Source of the DNA: an uncultured Eubacteriales bacterium
Lineage (GTDB): Bacteria > Bacillota > Clostridia > Christensenellales > Pumilibacteraceae
Reading direction: 5' to 3'
Assembly (NCBI GenBank): GCA_900555875.1
Contig: USNB01000038.1
Location: 1 to 9,587, forward strand
Length of the DNA stretch: 9,587 bases
The position numbers and the translations under genes are program-made. Positions 1 through 6,034 of this stretch are shown one piece after another. Position 1 is the stretch's first letter. Each line of letters opens with the position of its first letter. A model generated the notes under the pieces. It was given only the letters and a program-made list of their open reading frames with translations, was not told the origin of the DNA and ran no database searches.

Positions 1-60
1 TTGCATGTGTTAGGCGCGCCGCCAGCGTTCGTCCTGAGCCAGGATCAAACTCTTTATAAA
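1..60 (-). rRNA. rrs: 16S ribosomal RNA, 5' end only (partial)
   Basis: Read on the minus strand, positions 53 to 34 are the universal 16S 5' primer region (AGAGTTTGATCCTGGCTCAG), followed by the conserved GACGAACGCTGGCGGC and TAACACATGCAA. Because that primer site starts at residue 8 in E. coli numbering, the mature 5' end should lie near position 60. Only about 60 nt of the gene are present; the rest, and presumably the 23S and 5S genes, lie beyond the left edge. The GGCGGCGCGCCTAACACATG variant fits Firmicutes such as Clostridia, but 60 nt is too little for finer placement. Confidence 0.97.
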
Positions 61-257
61 TGGTATTTATCACTCATAAAGTGTTAAATCATCTTCACTC
101 AGACACAATCGCTTGCGTCCTGTATGAATTACTTGTTTGCCGATTTCTCGGCTTTGGAATTGTTTTTCGTGATTTTCCATCACGTTTAAGGTTCCACAAG
201 TTTCAGTATTGTTCAATTTTCAAGGTCCTGCTTGCTCTCCTCTCGGACAGCTCAATC
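61..257 (-). other. rRNA operon leader (pre-16S 5' segment)
   Basis: This is the transcribed spacer between the proximal rRNA promoter and the 16S 5' end. On the minus strand it holds a boxA-like antitermination stretch (CCTTGAAAATTGAAC, about 228-207), a hairpin CGTGAT-GGAAA-ATCACG (184-168) and a hairpin GCCGA-GAAA-TCGGC with a GNRA-type tetraloop (152-139). Leader hairpins and boxA motifs of this kind serve pre-rRNA folding, processing and anti-Rho/antitermination in Firmicutes. The matching 3' strand of the 16S processing stem would lie outside the window, so the RNase III site cannot be placed. The plus-strand open frames across this stretch have no ribosome binding site and are not genes. 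Confidence 0.75.
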
Positions 258-286
258 ATTATATCAAAGGTCGTACTTTTTGTCAA
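258..286 (-). promoter_or_regulatory. rRNA promoter, proximal (P2-like)
   Basis: On the minus strand a perfect -35 TTGACA (286-281), a 17-nt spacer and a perfect -10 TATAAT (263-258) form a consensus sigma-A promoter about 200 nt upstream of the 16S 5' end. An A-rich stretch just upstream of the -35 (about 311-291) looks like an UP element. It is the promoter nearer the rRNA gene of a tandem pair. Confidence 0.93.
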
Positions 287-398
287 GCACTTTTTTCGAT
301 ATTTTTTTGAGCCTTCCGAACGCCTTTTTAAAAGCTTTCCACCCGCACGCTGTCCGGTTCCCCGCTGCGTTTTTGCTGGTACATCGCTTTTATTTGGC

Positions 399-428
399 TT
401 TTGAAGAGCTGCTGTCTTGCGCGACAGC
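399..428 (-). promoter_or_regulatory. boxB/boxA-like antiterminator element in rRNA leader
   Basis: Just downstream of the distal promoter the minus strand reads a 6-bp hairpin GCTGTC-GCGCAA-GACAGC (428-411), then GCTCTTCAAAA (409-399), which resembles the rRNA boxA consensus (TGCTCTTTAACAA in E. coli). A hairpin followed at once by boxA is the order seen in bacterial rRNA leaders. The assignment rests on sequence resemblance and position only. Confidence 0.5.
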
Positions 429-434
429 TTATTT

Positions 435-462
435 ATAATACCACACTTTCAACCATTGTCAA
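435..462 (-). promoter_or_regulatory. rRNA promoter, distal (P1-like)
   Basis: On the minus strand a -35 TTGACA (462-457), a 16-nt spacer and a -10 TATTAT (440-435) lie 177 nt upstream of the proximal promoter. A strongly A-rich tract upstream (about 510-463, with runs of A6-A7) is a good UP-element candidate, as expected for growth-rate-controlled rRNA promoters. The sequence flanking its -35 closely matches that of the proximal promoter. Confidence 0.88.
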
Positions 463-510
463 CACCTTTTTTCGATTTTTTTCATAATTTTTTTGATTTA
501 TTTTTGGGCA

Positions 511-787
511 GGGTGCATATGGGCGCTTTAACGTGGTTTCTCTATTCTATCAAATTCAATCCCCTTTCTATCCCTTATTCATCCCCCATGTTCCCCTATA
601 CATTAATGCAATCTCGCAACACTCTCAAGCATTCTCTCTCCCTTTCTAATCACATCAATCCCGCTTTTCTCTGGCTTTTCCTCGCAGTGTTCCCAGTTTT
701 CTATTCATTTTATTTCCCCTCTCGGTCCCCGCCTATTCTTTTCCCTACCAAATTTGTTACTTTTATGAGAATTTAAGTCCAAGTTTG
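511..787. other. Intergenic stretch between the divergent rRNA operon and pckA
   Basis: No gene is supported here. The plus strand is pyrimidine-rich with few G residues. A 119-codon open frame across it is low-complexity (Phe, Leu, Pro, Ser), lacks a ribosome binding site, and overlaps the rRNA promoter region in antisense. No convincing hairpin, operator or promoter was found between the A-rich UP tract of the distal rRNA promoter and the pckA promoter. Confidence 0.6.
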
Positions 788-815
788 TTGATTTTGGCGA
801 ATTTCTATGTATAAT
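788..815 (+). promoter_or_regulatory. pckA promoter (sigma-A type)
   Basis: A -35 TTGATT (788-793), a 16-nt spacer and a perfect -10 TATAAT (810-815) sit 110 nt upstream of the pckA start codon, implying a 5' leader of about 100 nt. No clear catabolite-responsive element was recognised around it. Confidence 0.72.
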
Positions 816-925
816 GTTAGGTAGGAGAATACGCAATCGTATATCTCAATTGCTTTCTGTGATATTCTATGGCTGGATAGCGCAGAATACACATGACCAT
901 TCTTAAGGAAAGAGGTATTTGTAAC

Positions 926-2530
926 ATGGCAAATCTGGATCTTACCAAGTATGGCATCACCGGCACGACTGAGATCGTGCACAATCCTTCCTACGAGCTG
1001 CTGTTCGAGGAAGAGACCAAGCCCGAACTGGTAGGCTACGAAAAGGGTCAGGTCAGCGAGCTGGGTGCTGTCAACGTTATGACTGGTGTTTACACTGGCC
1101 GTTCCCCCAAGGATAAGTACATCGTCATGGACGAAAACTCCAAGGACACTGTTTGGTGGACTTCTGACGAGTACAAGAACGACAACCATCCCATGAGCGA
1201 GAGCACCTGGGCTACTGTTAAGGATATCGCCAAGAAGGAACTGTGCAACAAGCGCCTGTTCGTTGTTGACGCTTTCTGCGGCGCTAACAAGGATACCCGC
1301 ATGGCCATTCGCTTCATCGTGGAAGTGGCCTGGCAGGCACACTTTGTTACCAACATGTTCATCAAGCCCACCGCCGAGGAACTGGAAAACTTTGAGCCTG
1401 ACTTCGTTGTTTACAACGCTTCCAAGGCTAAGGTTGAGAACTACAAGGAACTGGGCCTGAACAGCGAGACCTGCGTTGCCTTCAACATCACCAGCCATGA
1501 GCAGGTTATCATCAACACCTGGTACGGCGGCGAGATGAAGAAGGGCATGTTCTCCATGATGAACTACTTCCTGCCGCTGAAGGGCATGGCTTCCATGCAC
1601 TGCTCCGCCAACACCGATAAGGAAGGCAAGAACACCGCCATCTTCTTCGGTCTGTCCGGCACCGGCAAGACCACCCTGTCCACCGACCCGAAGCGCCTGC
1701 TGATCGGCGACGACGAGCACGGCTGGGACGACAACGGCGTCTTCAACTTTGAGGGTGGCTGCTACGCCAAAGTCATCAACTTGGACAAAGATTCTGAGCC
1801 TGACATCTACAACGCCATCAAGCGCAACGCTCTGCTGGAGAACGTCTCCCTCGACGCTGAAGGCAAGATCGATTTCGCCGATAAGAGCGTGACCGAGAAC
1901 ACTCGTGTTTCCTACCCCATCAACCACATTCAGAACATCGTTCGCCCGATTTCTTCTGCTCCGGCAGCCAAGAATGTTATCTTCCTGTCTGCTGACGCAT
2001 TCGGCGTTCTGCCCCCGGTCTCCATCCTGACCCCGGCTCAGACCCAGTACTACTTCCTGTCTGGCTTTACCGCAAAGCTGGCCGGCACCGAGCGCGGCAT
2101 CACCGAGCCCACCCCGACCTTCTCTGCTTGCTTCGGCCAGGCATTCCTGGAACTGCATCCCACCAAGTATGCTGAAGAGCTGGTCAAGAAGATGGAAAAG
2201 AGCGGCGCTAAGGCTTACCTGGTCAACACCGGCTGGAACGGCACCGGCAAGCGTATCTCCATCAAGGATACCCGCGGCATCATCGACGCTATCCTCGACG
2301 GCTCAATCGCAAAGTCCGAGACCAAGACCATCCCTTACTTCAACTTCGAAGTTCCCACCTCGCTTCCCGGCGTCGATCCGAAGATCCTCGATCCTCGCGA
2401 TACCTATGCGGATGCTTCCGAGTGGGAGAAGAAAGCGAAAGATCTCGCTTCCCGCTTCCAGAAGAACTTCGTCAAGTATACGAGCAACGCTGCAGGTAAG
2501 GCTCTCGTTCCTTTCGGACCTCAGCTCTGA
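926..2530 (+). CDS. pckA: Phosphoenolpyruvate carboxykinase (ATP)
   Basis: ATP-dependent PEP carboxykinase, a cytosolic enzyme that interconverts oxaloacetate + ATP with PEP + CO2 + ADP. In many anaerobes it runs in the carboxylating, ATP-forming direction. The 534 residues match the family length (about 525-540). Visible signatures: substrate-binding TGRSPKDKY with Arg59; Tyr200 and metal ligand Lys206 in WYGGEMKKG; His225 in SMHCSAN; P-loop GLSGTGKT (242-249) with Lys248; metal site GDDEHGW with Asp262/Asp263; Arg327 in NTRVSYP; and adenine-loop region GFTAKLAGTERG (380-391). The start at 926 was chosen over an in-frame ATG at 893 because AAGGAAAGAGG (905-915) is correctly spaced for 926 and homologues begin near here. 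It is monocistronic, with its own promoter and terminator. Codons are strongly biased to C-ending forms, fitting high expression. Confidence 0.98.
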   Translation: MANLDLTKYGITGTTEIVHNPSYELLFEEETKPELVGYEKGQVSELGAVNVMTGVYTGRSPKDKYIVMDENSKDTVWWTSDEYKNDNHPMSESTWATVKDIAKKELCNKRLFVVDAFCGANKDTRMAIRFIVEVAWQAHFVTNMFIKPTAEELENFEPDFVVYNASKAKVENYKELGLNSETCVAFNITSHEQVIINTWYGGEMKKGMFSMMNYFLPLKGMASMHCSANTDKEGKNTAIFFGLSGTGKTTLSTDPKRLLIGDDEHGWDDNGVFNFEGGCYAKVINLDKDSEPDIYNAIKRNALLENVSLDAEGKIDFADKSVTENTRVSYPINHIQNIVRPISSAPAAKNVIFLSADAFGVLPPVSILTPAQTQYYFLSGFTAKLAGTERGITEPTPTFSACFGQAFLELHPTKYAEELVKKMEKSGAKAYLVNTGWNGTGKRISIKDTRGIIDAILDGSIAKSETKTIPYFNFEVPTSLPGVDPKILDPRDTYADASEWEKKAKDLASRFQKNFVKYTSNAAGKALVPFGPQL

Positions 2531-2560
2531 TATCGACAGGCTGATATCAAAAATATTGAA

Positions 2561-2596
2561 ACGCGGTTTCGCTTACAAATGCGAAGCCGCGTTTTT
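2561..2596 (+). terminator. Intrinsic terminator of pckA
   Basis: A 12-bp stem (2561-2572 with 2581-2592, one G-U pair) closes an 8-nt loop and runs into TTTTT (2592-2596), starting 30 nt after the pckA stop codon. This is a canonical Rho-independent terminator. Confidence 0.93.
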
Positions 2597-2738
2597 GCCG
2601 TCCGATAATTCGGCAGCATACCGACGGAAACGATTTCGGGCAAAATCAAACGATCTTATCGTTTTGTTTTATAGAACCGACGATCCGCAGCCTCACCTTC
2701 CATGTGTGCCGTATTTATGTCCGACAGTGCCGCCGATA
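2597..2738. other. Spacer between pckA terminator and esterase promoter
   Basis: No gene is seen. The only structure is a small hairpin AAACGAT-CTT-ATCGTTT (2648-2664) followed by TGTTTTAT, possibly a weak second terminator behind pckA. Confidence 0.4.
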
Positions 2739-2768
2739 TTGATTATCTTCCCTCCCGGATGATATAAT
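2739..2768 (+). promoter_or_regulatory. Promoter of the esterase lipoprotein gene
   Basis: A -35 TTGATT (2739-2744), an 18-nt spacer and a perfect -10 TATAAT (2763-2768) lie about 55 nt upstream of the start codon. The gene therefore appears to be its own unit rather than a read-through from pckA, which is closed by a strong terminator. Confidence 0.75.
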
Positions 2769-2823
2769 ACGCTTATTCAAACATGCGTAATTTTAAGCGC
2801 GTGAATTTTAAACGGAGGTAAGA

Positions 2824-5220
2824 ATGATGAGAAAGTTTTTGACGATCGCGGCGCTTTGCCTGGCATTGACAATGCTATTAAGTCTGACCGCGTGCGGCTC
2901 GGAAGCGAGCACCTATACCGTCACGTTTAATGCCAACGGCGGTGAGCTTGACGGCAATGCGACCGTCGAGGTAAAAGAAAACGAAAAGATCACCGGAGCG
3001 CCTACGGCAAGCAAAGACGGCTTTACGTTTGACGGCTGGTTCGACGCTGCGACGGGCGGCACGGAGATCGATCTGTCTACGTACACCGTGACCAAAGACG
3101 TGACGCTTTACGCCGGGTATACCGAGATCGAGGATCCCGAACCGGAAACCTATACGGTAACATTCGACGCAAACGGCGGCGCCCTCAGCGGCGACGCGAC
3201 GATCGCGGTGGAAGAAGGTCAGAAGATCACAAACGCGCCTACGGCAAATAAAGACGGTTTTACGTTTGACGGTTGGTTCGACGCTGCCACGGACGGCACA
3301 AAGATCGATCTCGCAACGTATGTCGTAACGGAAAGCGTAACCCTCTATGCACAGTATACCGAAATCGAAAAGCCTGAACTGAATATCCGCCTCGAGGCCG
3401 AAGACGCCGAGATAAGCGGTACGCCCTCCTACGGCGATACTTTTGTCGAGGACGTCGAGATCGCCAGCGGCGGCAAATCCGTCGGCAATTTCGGCACTGC
3501 CGGCAATACCATCACATTTACGTTCAGCTTAGATGAAGCGATCGAAGCCGAGATACTGTTCCGCATGTCGAGCACGAACGCAGACTTTACGGCGGGCATG
3601 ATCGTAGTCGATCAACTCATAAACGACAGTGTGATCACGGTCGCTCTGAACGGAACGAAGATAGACTATGAGGAGCAGACCATCCACGGGTCCAATCAGG
3701 CAATGGGTTATAACATTATCTGGGAAACTATCACGATGGGAACGCAGAGTTTCAAAGCCGGCACAAACACGATAGTGATAACGGCAATGGGACAAGCTCC
3801 TAATATCGACTACTGTGATATCACGACATCGGGCGGCGGATCATCCGTGACGCCTACGCCTGAGCCTGAGGGAACGCCTTATGAAAAAGCCGTCTCGTTC
3901 GATATGATAGTCGGCTCATACGAAGGCGGTCCCGCGATCGAAAAGGCAGTTCTTCACTTTGAAGACGCTGTCGCCGCAGACGTTCTGACGGACGATCTGT
4001 TCAATATCTCGTTCACAAGCCAGGACTTGAGCGGTCGTCCGCAGACTGCGGTCCTCGGTCAGGGTTCCGGGCAGACAGTATATCTCTCGGACGCCGATGG
4101 CAATGAGGTCGACGCCGCGACCGCTAACTATGTGACCGTCAAATATACCGTTTCCTACGGAATGTGGTCTTTTAACGGAAATTTGTCTCCTTTCACCTAT
4201 CAGACCGTAAACACATGGAACGATCCCGCAACATACGATCTGGATATAAATAGCGGCAAATCGTTAGATATAAACGGCACAAAATACACCGAGTTCACTT
4301 CCGTGACCTCTCCGGACGAGTGGACTGTACCCGATCTTGACGCGTGGGATACTGCCGGCACTTACTCCGAAGGCGACATAACTCTCACATACGGCTCTTA
4401 TGGCACGGATGATATGAAAAGCGACGGAGCAAAGAACCCGCTCATCATCTGGCTGCACGGCGCAGGCGAAGGAGGCACGGATCCTTCGATCGCCATCCTC
4501 GGCAACCAGGTCACCAATCTCGCAAAAGACGTGATCCAGGACTATTTCGTGACGGATACCGTTAAGGGAGCATATGTGCTTGCGCCTCAGACTCCGACCA
4601 TGTGGATGGATGGCGGAGACGGCGAATATTCCAACGACGTCGCTTCACAATACTATGTAAAAGCCCTCAAAGGTCTTATCGACGCATACATAGAGGACAA
4701 CGGCGATATCGATGCGAACCGTATATACATCGGCGGATGCTCAAACGGAGGATTCATGACAGTCAATATGATTCTCAACTATCCCGACTTCTTTGCCGCG
4801 GCATATCCTATCTGCGAGGCATATCCCACGGGCGATATCTCCGCAGATAAAGTGGATAAGATAAAAGATCTTCCCATCTGGCTTACCCATTCCGCTAATG
4901 ACAACACCGTCAAGATCGCAGATAACGGCACTCAGAATGATGTGTTCACCAACGCGCTGTATATCGATCTTATCAACGCTGGTGCGAAAAACGTACACTA
5001 CAGCCTGTTTGAAACGGTAAACGTGAACGGCGTCAATTACGACGGACACTGGTCCTGGATATATGCTCTCCGCGACGAATGCGTAAACGTACAGCCTGCC
5101 GCAGGTACGGACGGCGATATGACAGTCGCCGATCTCAATCCCGCGAGCACCGAAAAAGTGCAGGTAAACGGCAAAGATGCGACGCTGTGGGGCTGGCTGG
5201 CGGCACAGAGCAAGGCATAA
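2824..5220 (+). CDS. Modular surface lipoprotein with EstA-like alpha/beta-hydrolase (esterase) domain
   Basis: Exported 798-residue lipoprotein, probably an esterase acting at the cell surface on a carbohydrate-linked or other ester. In order: signal peptide with lipobox LTAC (lipidated Cys24); two InlB B-type (Listeria-Bacteroides) repeats at 31-101 and 110-180, hallmarked by VTFNANGG and DGFTFDGWF; a CBM6/35-like beta-sandwich at about 187-336, beginning RLEAEDAEISG; a Gly/Ser/Pro/Thr linker at 337-352; an Ig-like domain at about 354-472 as in EstA-type esterases; and an alpha/beta-hydrolase at about 486-757. The hydrolase shows LHGAGEGG (oxyanion region, 544-551), nucleophile elbow GGCSNGG with Ser640, a probable acid Asp693 in SANDNT and His742 in DGHWSW. 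GGAGG (2814-2818) serves ATG 2824 or the adjacent ATG 2827. There is no LPXTG motif, so anchoring is by lipid. The substrate is inferred from the modules, not known; a feruloyl/acetyl esterase or a polyester-depolymerase-like role is possible. Confidence 0.88.
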   Translation: MMRKFLTIAALCLALTMLLSLTACGSEASTYTVTFNANGGELDGNATVEVKENEKITGAPTASKDGFTFDGWFDAATGGTEIDLSTYTVTKDVTLYAGYTEIEDPEPETYTVTFDANGGALSGDATIAVEEGQKITNAPTANKDGFTFDGWFDAATDGTKIDLATYVVTESVTLYAQYTEIEKPELNIRLEAEDAEISGTPSYGDTFVEDVEIASGGKSVGNFGTAGNTITFTFSLDEAIEAEILFRMSSTNADFTAGMIVVDQLINDSVITVALNGTKIDYEEQTIHGSNQAMGYNIIWETITMGTQSFKAGTNTIVITAMGQAPNIDYCDITTSGGGSSVTPTPEPEGTPYEKAVSFDMIVGSYEGGPAIEKAVLHFEDAVAADVLTDDLFNISFTSQDLSGRPQTAVLGQGSGQTVYLSDADGNEVDAATANYVTVKYTVSYGMWSFNGNLSPFTYQTVNTWNDPATYDLDINSGKSLDINGTKYTEFTSVTSPDEWTVPDLDAWDTAGTYSEGDITLTYGSYGTDDMKSDGAKNPLIIWLHGAGEGGTDPSIAILGNQVTNLAKDVIQDYFVTDTVKGAYVLAPQTPTMWMDGGDGEYSNDVASQYYVKALKGLIDAYIEDNGDIDANRIYIGGCSNGGFMTVNMILNYPDFFAAAYPICEAYPTGDISADKVDKIKDLPIWLTHSANDNTVKIADNGTQNDVFTNALYIDLINAGAKNVHYSLFETVNVNGVNYDGHWSWIYALRDECVNVQPAAGTDGDMTVADLNPASTEKVQVNGKDATLWGWLAAQSKA
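2914..3126 (+). repeat. InlB B-type repeat, copy 1 (within esterase lipoprotein)
   Basis: This encodes residues 31-101, the first of two tandem 71-residue repeats, about 75% identical in protein (53 of 71 by my alignment). The period is 237 nt. The block encoding APTA(S/N)KDGFTFDGWFDAAT is also very similar at DNA level. Such repeats occur in secreted Gram-positive surface proteins as adhesive or spacer domains. Confidence 0.88.
3151..3363 (+). repeat. InlB B-type repeat, copy 2 (within esterase lipoprotein)
   Basis: This encodes residues 110-180, the second copy of the 71-residue repeat, offset by exactly 237 nt from the first with no internal indel. A short acidic, Pro-containing linker (EIEDPEPET) separates the copies, and a similar one (EIEKPELN) follows this copy. 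Confidence 0.88.
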
Positions 5221-5281
5221 AATGCCGAATATGAAAACATGAGCATTTTCGTCTGCCGTATCGATCAACGGCATGAGATGA

Positions 5282-5318
5282 GCATAAGCGCCGCGTGCAT
5301 CGCATGCGGCGCTTATGC
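5282..5318 (+). terminator. Long GC-rich hairpin after the esterase gene (possible terminator)
   Basis: A 17-bp inverted repeat (5282-5298 with 5302-5318, one G-T pair) closes a 3-nt loop, 61 nt after the esterase stop codon. No T-run follows on either strand, so it is not a canonical intrinsic terminator. It may act as a 3'-end stabiliser or a Rho/NusG-assisted stop. Confidence 0.5.
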
Positions 5319-5367
5319 CTTACATAGGATAATTCAATATATTAACAGTATGCTTGTACTTCCCTGT

Positions 5368-5396
5368 CTGACACTCGGAGACGAAGCGAGTATTAT
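5368..5396 (+). promoter_or_regulatory. Promoter of the MarR-family gene
   Basis: A -35 CTGACA (5368-5373), a 17-nt spacer and a -10 TATTAT (5391-5396) lie 84 nt upstream of the MarR start codon. The spacer is bounded by a small inverted repeat, ACTCG and CGAGT. Confidence 0.68.
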
Positions 5397-5402
5397 TAAT
5401 AA

Positions 5403-5414
5403 TAAGAATTCTTA
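5403..5414. promoter_or_regulatory. Candidate operator: perfect 12-bp palindrome at the MarR gene transcription start
   Basis: TAAGAATTCTTA is a perfect palindrome starting 7 nt after the -10 box, i.e. over the expected transcription start. MarR-family dimers typically bind AT-rich palindromes overlapping their own promoter, so this is a reasonable autoregulatory site. The sequence contains an EcoRI-type hexamer, and a 12-bp palindrome in AT-rich DNA can arise by chance. Confidence 0.4.
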
Positions 5415-5479
5415 CTATATTCGATACCGGTCCGACCGTCAAACATTACCGGGAACGATCGCTGACCTGAGGACAAGTT

Positions 5480-6034
5480 ATGGAAAGTTTTCACAACCTG
5501 CTCATGAAAACATATGCCGCGATGCATCGTAAAGTGACATCGGAAACGGCAAAACTGGAGCTTACTTCCGGACAACCGAAGATACTCGAATATTTACTCG
5601 GAAACGAGGGCTCAGATCAAAAAACTATTGCCGAAAGCTGCGAAATAGAACCCGCAACGGCGGGCAGCGTGCTTGCCCGCATGGAAAAACGCGGACTGAT
5701 AGAGCGACGGCGTAACACCGATGACCGTCGCGCGTTCAGTATATATCTGAGCAGACATGGTAAAGCCGCTCGGCAATTTACTGTATTACGGCACCGCAAA
5801 ACCGCCCGCCGAGAGCTGATTCGAGCGCATATCCGTTCACGAAAAAAACATCATGCTATACATATTCGCATTTACAGAGACGATAAAACGCCGGACAAGA
5901 CCGGCGTTTTTACATACGTTTATAATTTTACGACCCGGGTCGCTATCCTGTCGCGAAAAGCTCCGTCATGCTCGACGAATATCATGGTCGGACAGACCTT
6001 ACGCAACACTTCTTCTATCTGTACGCGGGTGTAG
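5480..6034 (+). CDS. MarR-family transcriptional regulator, C-terminus apparently degenerate
   Basis: The first ~95 residues are a clear MarR winged helix-turn-helix: alpha-1 (SFHNLLMKTYAAMHRKV), TSGQPKILEYL, DQKTIAESCEIEPATAGSVLARMEKRGLIERRRNTDDRRAFSIYL (helix-turn-helix, recognition helix and wing with the DDRR motif at 81-84). GAGGA (5469-5473) is 6 nt from the ATG. After about residue 97 the typical acidic dimerisation helices (LTEKGKE...FAE.EE...) are replaced by basic, non-conserved sequence. The frame has no stop before the terminator at 5885-5911, reads through it from codon 136, and overlaps the 3' end of the convergent ABC-F gene. Family members are about 140-150 residues; this frame gives 184. 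Neither other forward frame restores a recognisable C-terminus. It may be a decayed regulator, a deletion, or a sequencing error. If the C-terminus is truly lost, dimerisation is doubtful. Its targets are unknown. Confidence 0.75.
   Translation: MESFHNLLMKTYAAMHRKVTSETAKLELTSGQPKILEYLLGNEGSDQKTIAESCEIEPATAGSVLARMEKRGLIERRRNTDDRRAFSIYLSRHGKAARQFTVLRHRKTARRELIRAHIRSRKKHHAIHIRIYRDDKTPDKTGVFTYVYNFTTRVAILSRKAPSCSTNIMVGQTLRNTSSICTRV
5885..5911. terminator. Bidirectional terminator between the MarR and ABC-F genes
   Basis: AAAACGCCGG (5885-5894), loop ACAAGA and CCGGCGTTTT (5901-5910) form a perfect 10-bp stem with T-rich tails on both strands (TTTTT on plus, TTTTA on minus). It lies 9 nt beyond the ABC-F stop codon and downstream of the MarR domain, so it can terminate both convergent transcripts. 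Confidence 0.9.

Noticed and set aside
417..776. 119-codon plus-strand frame between the rRNA promoters and pckA
   Set aside because: Low-complexity pyrimidine-rich translation with no ribosome binding site, overlapping the distal rRNA promoter in antisense.
893..925. Upstream in-frame ATG extending pckA by 11 residues
   Set aside because: The Shine-Dalgarno sequence lies between this ATG and 926, and the extension is not typical of the family.
773..2158. 461-codon open frame on the minus strand, antisense to pckA
   Set aside because: It has no recognisable domain and lies wholly opposite a clear pckA. Long antisense frames are common opposite genes with strong C-ending codon bias, so this is a codon-usage shadow.
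2169..2762. 197-codon plus-strand frame overlapping the pckA 3' end and running through its terminator
   Set aside because: Out-of-frame shadow of pckA, rich in Arg/Ser, and crosses a strong terminator.
4741..5274. 177-codon minus-strand frame opposite the esterase gene
   Set aside because: Antisense shadow of the hydrolase domain; no ribosome binding site or recognisable domain.
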